From assembly GCA_031404155.1 (NCBI GenBank), contig JANNGZ010000050.1, positions 1-11,882 on the forward strand: a DNA stretch of 11,882 nucleotides, in the 5' to 3' direction. Numbering within the stretch: the first letter of the stretch is position 1; each line of letters starts with the position of its first letter. The notes beneath the pieces are model-generated. The model was given only the letters and a program-made list of their open reading frames with translations, was not told the DNA's origin and searched no databases. Origin of the DNA: JANNGZ01 sp031404155 (GTDB taxonomy: Bacteria > Pseudomonadota > Gammaproteobacteria > Burkholderiales > Burkholderiaceae_C). The position numbers and the translations under genes were made by a program. This document shows, piece after piece, positions 1-6,110 of this stretch.

Positions 1-600
1 CCAAGCGCGGCGACGTCTACCTGCGCAGCCTGCTGATCCAGGGCGCGAAGTCCGCGGTGATGACGGCGCACAAACGCTCGGACCCGATCTCGCAGTGGAC
101 TGCCGCGCTGCGCGATCGCGCCGGCTGGCAGAAAGCCGCCGTGGCGCTGGCCAACAAGAACGCCCGCATCCTGTGGGCAGTGATGACCAAGGGCGAGGCG
201 TTCGACCCTCGGCACGTCAGCGCCAAGCCGAAGCCGGGTGTGCCAACGCCGGCGACACCTGCGGCCATGGCCGCATAGCTCGCAACGAATCCATCACGCA
301 GCAGGCATCAGCCAGAAGGTGAAGTGACAGGTCAGACCGGCAGCGGGCAAGCTCGACTAACCCTTGGTGGCTCGACTCGTCGATGTCCACGTGAGCGGAA
401 TGGAGCCCCGCTGAGCGGTTCGCATCTGGGTCCGCACACCAGGCCACAGCGCCCGTGCAACAAGGCCGTCTGTAGAGAAGCAGTCTGCTCCTTCGTCACG
501 CCCTTCAACGCCGCCTGCTCACCCATCAACACCGAACCCGCATCGAGGTCCTCGACGACGAAAAACCAATTCAGCTTGACAAGGTGGGAAGTCCCTGTAA
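1..600 (+). mobile_element. Right part of an IS110/IS1111-family insertion sequence
   Basis: The transposase 3' end is followed by about 320 bases (279-600) without a convincing gene. Predicted frames there are short, lack a ribosome-binding site and resemble nothing I know. The stretch contains several small palindromes: CCGCTGAGCGG near 408-418, AGCAGTCTGCT near 478-488, and CGAGGTCCTCG near 544-554. That would fit a structured RNA. IS110-family elements encode a bridge RNA in a non-coding end, and the IS1111 branch keeps it downstream of the transposase. The right boundary is placed at about 590-603, just before GTTAGGC at 604-610, but cannot be fixed without the left end. The A-rich run near 561-565 and the GTGGGAAGTCCC stretch near 584-595 may belong to the terminus. 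The left end is outside the window. Confidence 0.6.
3..278 (+). CDS. IS110-family transposase, C-terminal fragment (5' end outside window)
   Basis: The frame is open from the first complete codon at position 3 to a TAG at 276-278, so only the last 91 residues are visible. They match the C-terminal end of the Transposase_20 (IS116/IS110/IS902) domain: RGDVYLRSLLIQGAK, then AVMTAHKR, then GWQKAAVALANKNARILWAV. This half of IS110 transposases carries the catalytic serine region. The N-terminal DEDD (RuvC-like) half lies to the left of the window. The helix ending NKNARILWA and the short Pro/Ala-rich tail are normal for full-length members, so the 3' end looks intact. The next 320 bases are non-coding, which fits the long non-coding end of an IS110/IS1111 element. 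Family assignment is confident from the motif string. Subgroup (IS110 or IS1111) is inference. Confidence 0.9.
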   Translation, partial: KRGDVYLRSLLIQGAKSAVMTAHKRSDPISQWTAALRDRAGWQKAAVALANKNARILWAVMTKGEAFDPRHVSAKPKPGVPTPATPAAMAA

Positions 601-601
601 G

Positions 602-615
602 GGGTTAGGCCTCAC
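602..615. repeat. Left arm of 14-base inverted repeat; integron R''-type core site (GCCTAAC on minus strand)
   Basis: The + strand reads GGGTTAGGCCTCAC. Its exact reverse complement, GTGAGGCCTAACCC, is at 1534-1547 on the other side of the hydrolase gene. Read with the gene (minus strand), this arm gives GCCTAAC at 610-604, three bases past the gene's stop. It fits the RYYYAAC consensus that starts an attC site at the 3' end of an integron cassette. A complete attC is not visible: no partner L' and R' boxes are found before the IS-like sequence takes over at about 600. Either the attC is interrupted or this is only a chance core site. Confidence 0.45.
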
Positions 616-618
616 CGC

Positions 619-1464
619 TCACTTCACAGATTCAAGGTACTGAGACAGATGATCGGTCCAGAGCGCTGGATGTGCGATGACTGTGTGCCCTGCATTCTGT
701 CCGGGTACCCAGTACGACTCAAAGCGCCCCTTTCCTCCAGCTGCCACGAAAGCGTCGAAGTTTCCCTTGCTATGTGACAAGGAGTAGAAGGGGTCAGAGT
801 TGCCATACAGCCACAAGGTAGGTCGCTGGAACTTGGCTCCGCGCTTGAAGGTCACGGTGTTGATCGCAACTGCGTTGGCGCAGCGATCACCCATCCATCC
901 CCCGACGAAGTTGACAACGCCAACAAAGGCGTCGGGCCGCTCGCCAGCATAGGCAACAGACAAGACCCCGCCGCGCGACTGCCCGGCCAAGAGGATCTTG
1001 TCTTGCACGACGTCAGAGCGCCTTCGCACATGGGTCATCACCGCGTCAAGATCTTCAATGGCCCGGTCAACGCCAGGAAGTGACAGGGCAGGCTGGCAGG
1101 AGTATCGGCTGCGGTCGGCTTCAAAGCCTTCGTCATAGCGTCCTTCCGATGCGCCGCGCCCGCGCCGCTGCGGGAAGATGATCATCCATCCGCGATCGAC
1201 AAAGTAGGCTGCGACTGCTGAACTCGTCCAACTTCGCCGGAACAAGTCTGGGTTGTCACCACGCCCTGTCGACCCGTGGTTGAACACAACGGTCGGGAAC
1301 GGGCCGGGGCCAGGCGGCTTTAGAACAAAAAGTTCGAGCCGAATCGGCTTGCCGTCTTCGACCAGGGCGGTATTGATGAACTCCCTGCCCGTCTCGGGCG
1401 CCTGTGCATGGGCACCCGCCGCGAGTACTCCAAGCACGAAGAACGCTAGGAATCTGCGCTTCAT
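619..1464 (-). CDS. Secreted alpha/beta hydrolase (dienelactone-hydrolase/prolyl-oligopeptidase type fold), probable gene cassette
   Basis: A 281-residue protein. Residues 1-20 form a Sec signal peptide (MKRRFLAFFVLGVLAAGAHA, cleavage after AHA), so it should act in the periplasm. The hydrolase fold is clear: oxyanion-hole motif FNHGS (61-65), nucleophile elbow GQSRGG with Ser163, acid residue in YGNSDP (Asp224), and His260 in NAGH. Two cysteines (123 and 195) could form a disulfide. The substrate cannot be deduced; esters or small peptides are possible. The start at 1464 is chosen because GGGGGAG precedes that ATG; the frame stays open further upstream but would run through the attC-like repeat. 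The gene is lower in GC than its neighbours: a hand count of bases 721-780 gives 53 percent against 68 percent for 7381-7440. The flanking 14-base inverted repeat and upstream attC-like structure suggest acquisition as an integron cassette. Confidence 0.85.
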   Translation of the reverse strand: MKRRFLAFFVLGVLAAGAHAQAPETGREFINTALVEDGKPIRLELFVLKPPGPGPFPTVVFNHGSTGRGDNPDLFRRSWTSSAVAAYFVDRGWMIIFPQRRGRGASEGRYDEGFEADRSRYSCQPALSLPGVDRAIEDLDAVMTHVRRRSDVVQDKILLAGQSRGGVLSVAYAGERPDAFVGVVNFVGGWMGDRCANAVAINTVTFKRGAKFQRPTLWLYGNSDPFYSLSHSKGNFDAFVAAGGKGRFESYWVPGQNAGHTVIAHPALWTDHLSQYLESVK

Positions 1465-1533
1465 TGCTCTCCCCCTGTGTAGGTTCCAAGGTGGTGACAC
1501 ACGCTCAATTGCGTACAGTCCCGCACGTCGCTT

Positions 1534-1547
1534 GTGAGGCCTAACCC
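1534..1547. repeat. Right arm of 14-base inverted repeat flanking the hydrolase
   Basis: GTGAGGCCTAACCC is the exact reverse complement of 602-615. On the minus strand it reads GGGTTAGGCCTCAC and contains GTTAGGC (1545-1539). This is a perfect GTTRRRY core site, the point at which an integron cassette begins. It lies 75 bases before the hydrolase start codon. Confidence 0.75.
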
Positions 1548-1719
1548 AATGTCGAGCGCAGTCGCGCTGCGTAGCAAACCGGTTCGCACCGCGCGTCTGC
1601 GGCGTAGCAGGGCGTGGTGCGGCGTATCCGGGCACGGCCGATAGCCCGCAGAGCCGCACGGGTGTTGAGTCTCCTTCGGTAGCCGCCTTCGTTGCCCAGC
1701 GCTCGACGCCGTGTTATCC
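1539..1719 (-). other. Candidate integron attC recombination site
   Basis: Read on the minus strand, the order is: R''-like GGATAAC (1719-1713), 5-base spacer ACGGC, L'' GTCGAGCGC (1707-1699), a long variable centre, L' GCGCTCGAC (1559-1551), 5-base spacer ATTGG, and R' GTTAGGC (1545-1539). The L arms are perfectly complementary over 9 bases, and both R-L spacings are 5 bases as in known attC sites. R' fits GTTRRRY exactly. R'' departs from RYYYAAC at two positions and pairs with R' at five of seven. At 181 bases it is long for an attC, though within the range reported for some chromosomal sites. No integrase gene is in the window. An unrelated imperfect palindrome is the main alternative. 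Confidence 0.5.
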
Positions 1720-1769
1720 GGCAGGAACGAGCGCCGGTCTCAGCACAGCCCACGAGCGCACGCCTCACT

Positions 1770-1783
1770 CTCGCCATGGCGAG
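1770..1783. repeat. 14-base perfect palindrome downstream of the M20 gene
   Basis: CTCGCCATGGCGAG is fully self-complementary and lies 44 bases beyond the M20 stop codon. It has no T-run, so it is not a standard intrinsic terminator. It could be a protein-binding site or simply chance in GC-rich DNA. The rest of 1720-1826 shows nothing recognisable. Confidence 0.4.
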
Positions 1784-1826
1784 CAGGCCGTACATTGGGA
1801 CCCGTGCTTGGGCGGTGCACGGCCGC

Positions 1827-3008
1827 TCAATCCGCAAGCACCTTCTCCGCCAAACAAACCCAATACGCCGCGCCGACAGGCACGTTGCCGTCGTTGAAGT
1901 CGTACCCCGGGTTGTGGACCATGCAGCTGCCCGCGCCGGCTCCGTTGCCGATGAAGAGATAGCAGCCCGGCTTGCGCTCGAGCATGAAGGCGAAGTCTTC
2001 GCTGCCGGTCACGGCGCCGGTCTGGCGTTCGATGCCTTCCTCGCCGAGCAAGGCGGCGCCCACCTCGCGCGCGATCTCGGTTTCGGCGGCTGTGTTCACC
2101 AGCACCGAGTAGCCGCGTTTGTAGTCGACGTCGGCGGTGCAGCCGAAGCTCTGGGCCTGCGCCTTGGCGACCTCGGAGATGCGCGCTTCGAGCTTGTTGC
2201 GCACCTCGCGGTCGAGCGCGCGCACGCTGAGTTCGAGTTTGCAGCTCGGCGGGATCACGTTGTTGGCCTTGCCGGCGTGGATGGCGCCCACGGTGATCAC
2301 CGCGGTCGACTGCGGGTCGATGTTGCGCGAGACGATGGTTTGCAGCGCCATGATCAGGCTGGCCGCGGCCACGATCGGGTCTTGCGCGCTGTGCGGGAAG
2401 GCGCCGTGCCCGCCCACACCGTGCACCGTGATCGCCACGTAGTCCGAGGAGGCCATGGCCGCGCCTTCGCGGAACATCAGCTTGCCGGCGGGGTGCAGCG
2501 GCGCGTTGTGCATGGCGTACACCGCGTCGCACGGGTACTTCTCGAAGAGGCCGTCGTCCATCATCTTCAGCGCGCCGCCGCCGCCCTCCTCGGCCGGCTG
2601 GAAGATCAGGTTCAGGGTGCCCGAGAAGCGGCCGTCGCGGGCCAGGACCTTGGCCGCGGCGAGCAGCATCGCGGTGTGGCCGTCATGGCCGCAGGCGTGC
2701 ATCACGCCGTGGTGGCAGCTGGCGTAGGGCAAGCCGGTGGTCTCTTCGATCGGCAGTGCGTCCATGTCGGCGCGGATGCCCACCGTCTTGCTGCCGCTGC
2801 CGCGCTTCAGCCGCCCCACCACGCCGGTGCCGCCGAGCCCGCGCTCCACCTCGTAGCCCCAGGCTTGCAGTTTTTCGGCCACCAGCTTGCTGGTGCGGTG
2901 TTCGTCGTACGCCAGCTCGGGGTGGCGGTGGATGTCCTGCCGCAGCGCGACGAATTCACTCGCTTCCTCGGTGAGCGTTTTCAGGATCTGGCCGGCGCGG
3001 TTGAGCAT
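1827..3008 (-). CDS. M20D-family metallo-amidohydrolase (hippurate hydrolase / N-acyl-amino-acid deacylase type)
   Basis: A 393-residue cytosolic enzyme of usual family length that hydrolyses N-acyl or amide bonds of amino acid derivatives at a two-metal centre. Family marks in order: RQDIHRHPELAYDE (23-36), IRADMDALPIEE (78-89), the metal-binding HACGHDGH (104-111, with Cys106 and His108), FQPAEEGGGG with the Glu140-Glu141 pair, MHN (His167), the GHGAFPH segment (200-206) of the dimerisation domain, GSEDFAFML (335-343), and HNPGYDFND near the C-terminus with His365. All expected catalytic positions are present. The ATG at 3008 is preferred over one at 3056 because GGAGA lies about 9 bases before it, and the family N-terminus aligns from here. 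The exact substrate (hippurate, indole-acetyl or other N-acyl amino acids) cannot be told. It appears to be transcribed alone. Confidence 0.92.
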   Translation of the reverse strand: MLNRAGQILKTLTEEASEFVALRQDIHRHPELAYDEHRTSKLVAEKLQAWGYEVERGLGGTGVVGRLKRGSGSKTVGIRADMDALPIEETTGLPYASCHHGVMHACGHDGHTAMLLAAAKVLARDGRFSGTLNLIFQPAEEGGGGALKMMDDGLFEKYPCDAVYAMHNAPLHPAGKLMFREGAAMASSDYVAITVHGVGGHGAFPHSAQDPIVAAASLIMALQTIVSRNIDPQSTAVITVGAIHAGKANNVIPPSCKLELSVRALDREVRNKLEARISEVAKAQAQSFGCTADVDYKRGYSVLVNTAAETEIAREVGAALLGEEGIERQTGAVTGSEDFAFMLERKPGCYLFIGNGAGAGSCMVHNPGYDFNDGNVPVGAAYWVCLAEKVLAD

Positions 3009-3113
3009 GACGAGGGTCTCCGAGTGGTGGCGAGCGCCCAGCTTAGCGGGGTTCATGCGGCGCGGGCAGCGTGGGAGCCCTTAGCGATACAGCGTTGCGC
3101 CGTGGATGACACT

Positions 3114-3137
3114 GCCCCGCTTGAGATGCGGCGGGGC
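3114..3137. terminator. Stem-loop between egtD and the M20 gene; weak terminator candidate
   Basis: GCCCCGC (3114-3120) and GCGGGGC (3131-3137) form a 7-base all-GC stem with a 10-base loop, about 60 bases past the egtD stop. There is no T-run on the minus strand side, so it is at best a Rho-assisted or attenuating structure. It overlaps the edge of the repeat at 3137-3161. Confidence 0.25.
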
Positions 3138-3161
3138 CTTCAACAAGCTCAGGCCGAACGG
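3137..3161. repeat. Intergenic REP-like element, single copy
   Basis: The + strand contains CAACAAGCTCAGGCCGAACG, inside a 25-base block beginning CCTT. This closely resembles the short CCTTCGACAAGCTCAGG-type element that I recall as scattered through intergenic regions of Comamonadaceae and other betaproteobacteria. Only one copy is visible here, between two minus-strand genes. Identification rests on memory of that repeat, not on a second copy in this window. Confidence 0.55.
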
Positions 3162-3196
3162 GGTTGTTGGGGGTTGATGGCGCCCAAGGCTGCGGC

Positions 3197-4186
3197 CTAG
3201 CGCGGCCGCGCGAGGAAGAGGCCGAACCAGCCCTGCGCGTCGGTCCAAATGGTCGGCGCGGCATAACCGGCACGCGCGAGCAGCGCGGCAAAACTCTGCG
3301 GCGTGTACTTGTACGAGTTCTCGGTGTGGATGCATTCGCCCGCTTCGAAGCGGCGTGCACCGCCGCGCCACCGCACCTCCAAGGCACGTGCGGCTTCCAG
3401 GTGCATCTCGATGCGGCTGTCGCGCTCGTTGAAGTAGGCCAGATGGCGCCAGTCGCGCAGATGGAAGTCGGTGCCGGCGATGCGGTTCAGGTGCACCAGC
3501 ACGTTCAGGTTGAAGGCCGCGGTGACGCCGAGCACGTCGTCGTAAGCGGGTTCGAGCACCGCGCTCGGCTTGACCAGGTCCACGCCGATCAACAGCGCGC
3601 CGTCGGCGCCGCCGTGTTCACGCAGCTGGGTGAGAAAGGCCACCGCATCGTCGGGTGTGAAGTTGCCGATCGACGAGCCGGGGTAGAAGAACAGCCGCTT
3701 GTGCGGCGACACCTCGCCCGGCAGCGTGAGCACGCGCGAAAAATCGGTGCCCACGCCCAGCATCGCCATGTTCGGGAACTGGCGTTGCAGGCAGTCCAGG
3801 CTCGAGCGCAGGAAGTCCGCGGAGATGTCCACCGCCGCGTACTGCGCCGGCTTCAGGGCGTCGAAAAGGCGCGCCGCCTTTTCGCAGGTGCCCGCGCCCA
3901 GGTCGACCAGCGTGCCGCCTTCGATGCGTGCGGCTGCAGCGATCTCCGGCAGATGCTGCTCGACGATCGCCGCCTCGGTGCGCGTGGGGTAGTACTCGGG
4001 CAGCGCCATGATCGCGGCAAACAGGCGCGAGCCGAGTTCGTCGTAGAAAAAACGCGGCGCGATGCTGGCATTGGGCGCAGCCAGCGCGGCATGGATTTCA
4101 CCCGCGGTGTCGCCGGCCGCCGGCAGCGGCATCTGCACGAAGCTCGGGGTGCGCAGGATAGGCAGCAGAGTTGGCAAATCGCTCAT
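3197..4186 (-). CDS. egtD: L-histidine N-alpha-methyltransferase (hercynine synthase, EgtD)
   Basis: A 329-residue SAM-dependent enzyme that trimethylates the alpha-amino group of histidine to hercynine, the first step of ergothioneine synthesis. Diagnostic segments: PRFFYDELGSRLF (44-56), LPEYYPTRTE (62-71), the SAM-binding LVDLGAGTCEK (93-103), FYPGSSIGNF (167-176) with the histidine-contacting Asn175, DLVKPSAVLEPAYDD (203-217), FNLNVLVHLNR (225-235), and HTENSYKYT (287-295). Glu289 and Ser291 there match the substrate-binding Glu/Ser pair of mycobacterial EgtD. No key residue is missing. The ATG at 4186 overlaps the preceding gene's stop as ATGA and has GGAG 8 bases upstream, so translation is probably coupled. 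It is the last gene of a five-gene operon. The usual partner egtB (sulfoxide synthase) is absent from the window, so hercynine may be passed to an enzyme encoded elsewhere. Confidence 0.95.
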   Translation of the reverse strand: MSDLPTLLPILRTPSFVQMPLPAAGDTAGEIHAALAAPNASIAPRFFYDELGSRLFAAIMALPEYYPTRTEAAIVEQHLPEIAAAARIEGGTLVDLGAGTCEKAARLFDALKPAQYAAVDISADFLRSSLDCLQRQFPNMAMLGVGTDFSRVLTLPGEVSPHKRLFFYPGSSIGNFTPDDAVAFLTQLREHGGADGALLIGVDLVKPSAVLEPAYDDVLGVTAAFNLNVLVHLNRIAGTDFHLRDWRHLAYFNERDSRIEMHLEAARALEVRWRGGARRFEAGECIHTENSYKYTPQSFAALLARAGYAAPTIWTDAQGWFGLFLARPR

Positions 4187-5373
4187 GGTGTCGGCTCCAG
4201 GCGGTGCGTGGGCGTCGTGGCCACGCGGTAGCGGGCGATGAAGGCGCGGTCGACACGGTCCTTCCACCACCACATCAGCCGCCCCTCGAACGACAGGCTA
4301 CCCCAGGAGGCGATGGCCTTGCGGTCGCCGCAGGCAAGCAGGTTGAGCGAGCGCGGGCGCGGCATGTACGGCACCAACTCGCCACCGGCGACGAAGCGGC
4401 GCAGGTTCAGCGCCAGGGGCGCGCCGGCGCGCACCGCAAACACGCCGCTGCGCGGATGCGGCGCGTCCTCGCGCGTGGCGGCGTCGCCGGCGGCAAACAC
4501 CTCGGGGTGGCTCAGGCTTTGAAGCGTGGGCCCGGTGCGGATGAAGCCGGCATCGTCGAGCGAAAGGCCGCTGCCCTGCAGCCAGGTTGCCGCCTGCGCG
4601 CCGGTGGCGATGACCGGCACCTGGCAGGCCACGCGCGTGCCGGTGCCCACCAGCACATGGTCGGCCGCAACGCCGGTGCAGGCTTCGAGCAGGACGGTGA
4701 TGCCGCGCGACTTCAACGCGCGCAGCGCGCGGGCCTGGACCGACGGCGGGTAGCTCTCGAGCACTGGCGGCCCGCCGCTGACCAGCGTCACGTGCCCGCG
4801 CGGGCCGAGCGCATGGCGCACCGCGAGCGCCACCTCCACCCCCGCGGCGCCGCCGCCAACCACCACCGCGGTGAGCAGTCCAGAAGGCCCACCTTCCGCT
4901 GCGGTGGCGGCGCTGCTGGTGCCGGCCAACTCACCGAATTTGCTCATGTTGCCGACGTTGTTCACGCGAGGCCAGAGCGCCGCGAACTGTTCGATCGGGC
5001 GCAAGAACAAGCCATGCTCGCGGGCGCCGGGGATCAGGTCGCGGCTCATCACCGGGCCGGTGTCGATGCTGAGCAGGTCGTACTCGGCCACATGGCCGCT
5101 GGCCAGGTGCACCCGGCGCGCGGCGGTGTCGATGCCCACCGCGGTGCCTTCGACGAACTCGACCCCCGCCGCGGCCGCCAGCGGCTCCAGCGCAATCAGG
5201 CAATCGTCGAGCGTGTAATGCCCGGCGATGAAGCCCGGCACCATGCCGGAGTAGGTTTGCTGCGGGTAGGGCGAGACCAGCATCACCTCGGCGCCGGGCA
5301 TGCGCTCCTGGCGCAGCGCCTCCAGCACATGCACATGCGCGTGGCCTCCACCGAGCAGCAACATGCGCCTCAT
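4183..5373 (-). CDS. FAD-dependent pyridine nucleotide-disulfide oxidoreductase of the SelD-N-terminus-like family
   Basis: A 396-residue flavoprotein. The N-terminal FAD-binding fold begins at once with LLLGGGHAHVHVL (5-17), where HAHV replaces the usual GAGGAG pattern. This is a hallmark of the NDH-2-like family found alone or fused to the N-terminus of selenophosphate synthetase (SelD). Other marks: QQTYSGMVPGFIAGHY (38-53), the NAD(P)-binding VVVGGGAAGVE (170-180), ATGAQ (256-260), and the second FAD motif VFAAGDAA (292-299). There is no CxxxxC redox pair, so disulfide reductase chemistry is unlikely; electron transfer to a quinone or other acceptor is more likely. The C-terminal WWWKD (368-372) is typical of this group. 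Start 5373 has GGAG about 9 bases upstream and overlaps the previous stop as ATGA; its own stop overlaps egtD. The substrate is unknown. Confidence 0.88.
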   Translation of the reverse strand: MRRMLLLGGGHAHVHVLEALRQERMPGAEVMLVSPYPQQTYSGMVPGFIAGHYTLDDCLIALEPLAAAAGVEFVEGTAVGIDTAARRVHLASGHVAEYDLLSIDTGPVMSRDLIPGAREHGLFLRPIEQFAALWPRVNNVGNMSKFGELAGTSSAATAAEGGPSGLLTAVVVGGGAAGVEVALAVRHALGPRGHVTLVSGGPPVLESYPPSVQARALRALKSRGITVLLEACTGVAADHVLVGTGTRVACQVPVIATGAQAATWLQGSGLSLDDAGFIRTGPTLQSLSHPEVFAAGDAATREDAPHPRSGVFAVRAGAPLALNLRRFVAGGELVPYMPRPRSLNLLACGDRKAIASWGSLSFEGRLMWWWKDRVDRAFIARYRVATTPTHRLEPTP

Positions 5374-6110
5374 GGCCGCAACTCCAACGCGGCGACATAG
5401 CCGAGCGACTGCGACGCTGTGTTGTCGGCATCGGCACCGACCAGCACCGCGATCAGCGGCGGCACCTCCGAAGTTTCGTCGCCGAAGGCCCGCAGGAAGT
5501 CGGCGTGCAAGTCGCGCTGCTCGGCTTGCCATTGCACCAGCGGTGCGCCTTGGCCTTGCAGAACCAAGTAGCGCACCCGCTGCGAATAGGCGTTTCGGAT
5601 CACACGGCCCGCGGCCTCGCTCGGCTCCCACAGGTAACACACGGTGGCCGCGGGCAGCGGCTCGCCGGTGAGCACACGCGCCAGGCGCAACAACTGCCTC
5701 TCGAAGAAGGGCACATGTTCGATCGCCAGGTTGAACAGGGCGCACACCTTCAGCGAGGTGTCGTCGCCGCTCTTGCGCGAGAGGTCCACGCCGACGAGCG
5801 GGCGCTCCAAGCGCCAGCGCCACGAGAGCTTGCGCGCCGGGCCGGCCGCTGCGTCCACCTCATGCACCAGGTTGCCGTAGGACGCGTTGGCCTCCACACG
5901 CAGCGCGCGCGTGCCGTCCATATCGACCAGGGTGAATTTTGTCGGCGGGGCCTTCTGTTTGGGCACCAGCACCACCCGCCAGGGCGCGGGCACTTCGGCG
6001 CCCGAACCCTCCAGCGGCGCGAGCCGCGAGCTTTGCGACCAGGACCCTGTGGCCGCCAGCGCCAGCAGCACCGCCAGGCCGAGCGAGGTGAATCGCCGGC
6101 CCGCGGTCAC
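5370..6110 (-). CDS. DUF3047 family exported protein
   Basis: A 246-residue protein beginning with GTG. Residues 1-25 are a signal peptide (RR, then hydrophobic LGLAVLLALAATGSW, cleavage near WSQS), so it should be periplasmic. It matches DUF3047: LSWRWRLERPL (95-105), KSGDDTSLKVCALF (113-126), TVCYLWEPSE (156-165), a region with NAYSQRVRYLVLQ, and the closing GADADNT...LGYVAALEL (225-244). The fold is probably a beta-sandwich; no catalytic role is known to me. The GTG start is chosen because it overlaps the stop of the DUF547 gene as GTGA, the coupling seen at the next two junctions, and because the signal peptide begins there. The open frame upstream lies inside the DUF547 gene. Its conserved acidic stretch (SGDD) could bind a metal, which is inference. 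Confidence 0.85.
   Translation of the reverse strand: MTAGRRFTSLGLAVLLALAATGSWSQSSRLAPLEGSGAEVPAPWRVVLVPKQKAPPTKFTLVDMDGTRALRVEANASYGNLVHEVDAAAGPARKLSWRWRLERPLVGVDLSRKSGDDTSLKVCALFNLAIEHVPFFERQLLRLARVLTGEPLPAATVCYLWEPSEAAGRVIRNAYSQRVRYLVLQGQGAPLVQWQAEQRDLHADFLRAFGDETSEVPPLIAVLVGADADNTASQSLGYVAALELRP

Noticed and set aside
17..618. Small open frames on both strands in the IS110 end
   Set aside because: They overlap each other and the transposase, lack ribosome-binding sites and have no recognisable similarity.
1692..3200. 502-codon open frame on the + strand opposite the M20 gene
   Set aside because: It is antisense to a well-conserved metallo-amidohydrolase, is rich in Ala/Arg/His/Gly as expected from a GC-rich shadow frame, has no recognisable domain and no ribosome-binding site.
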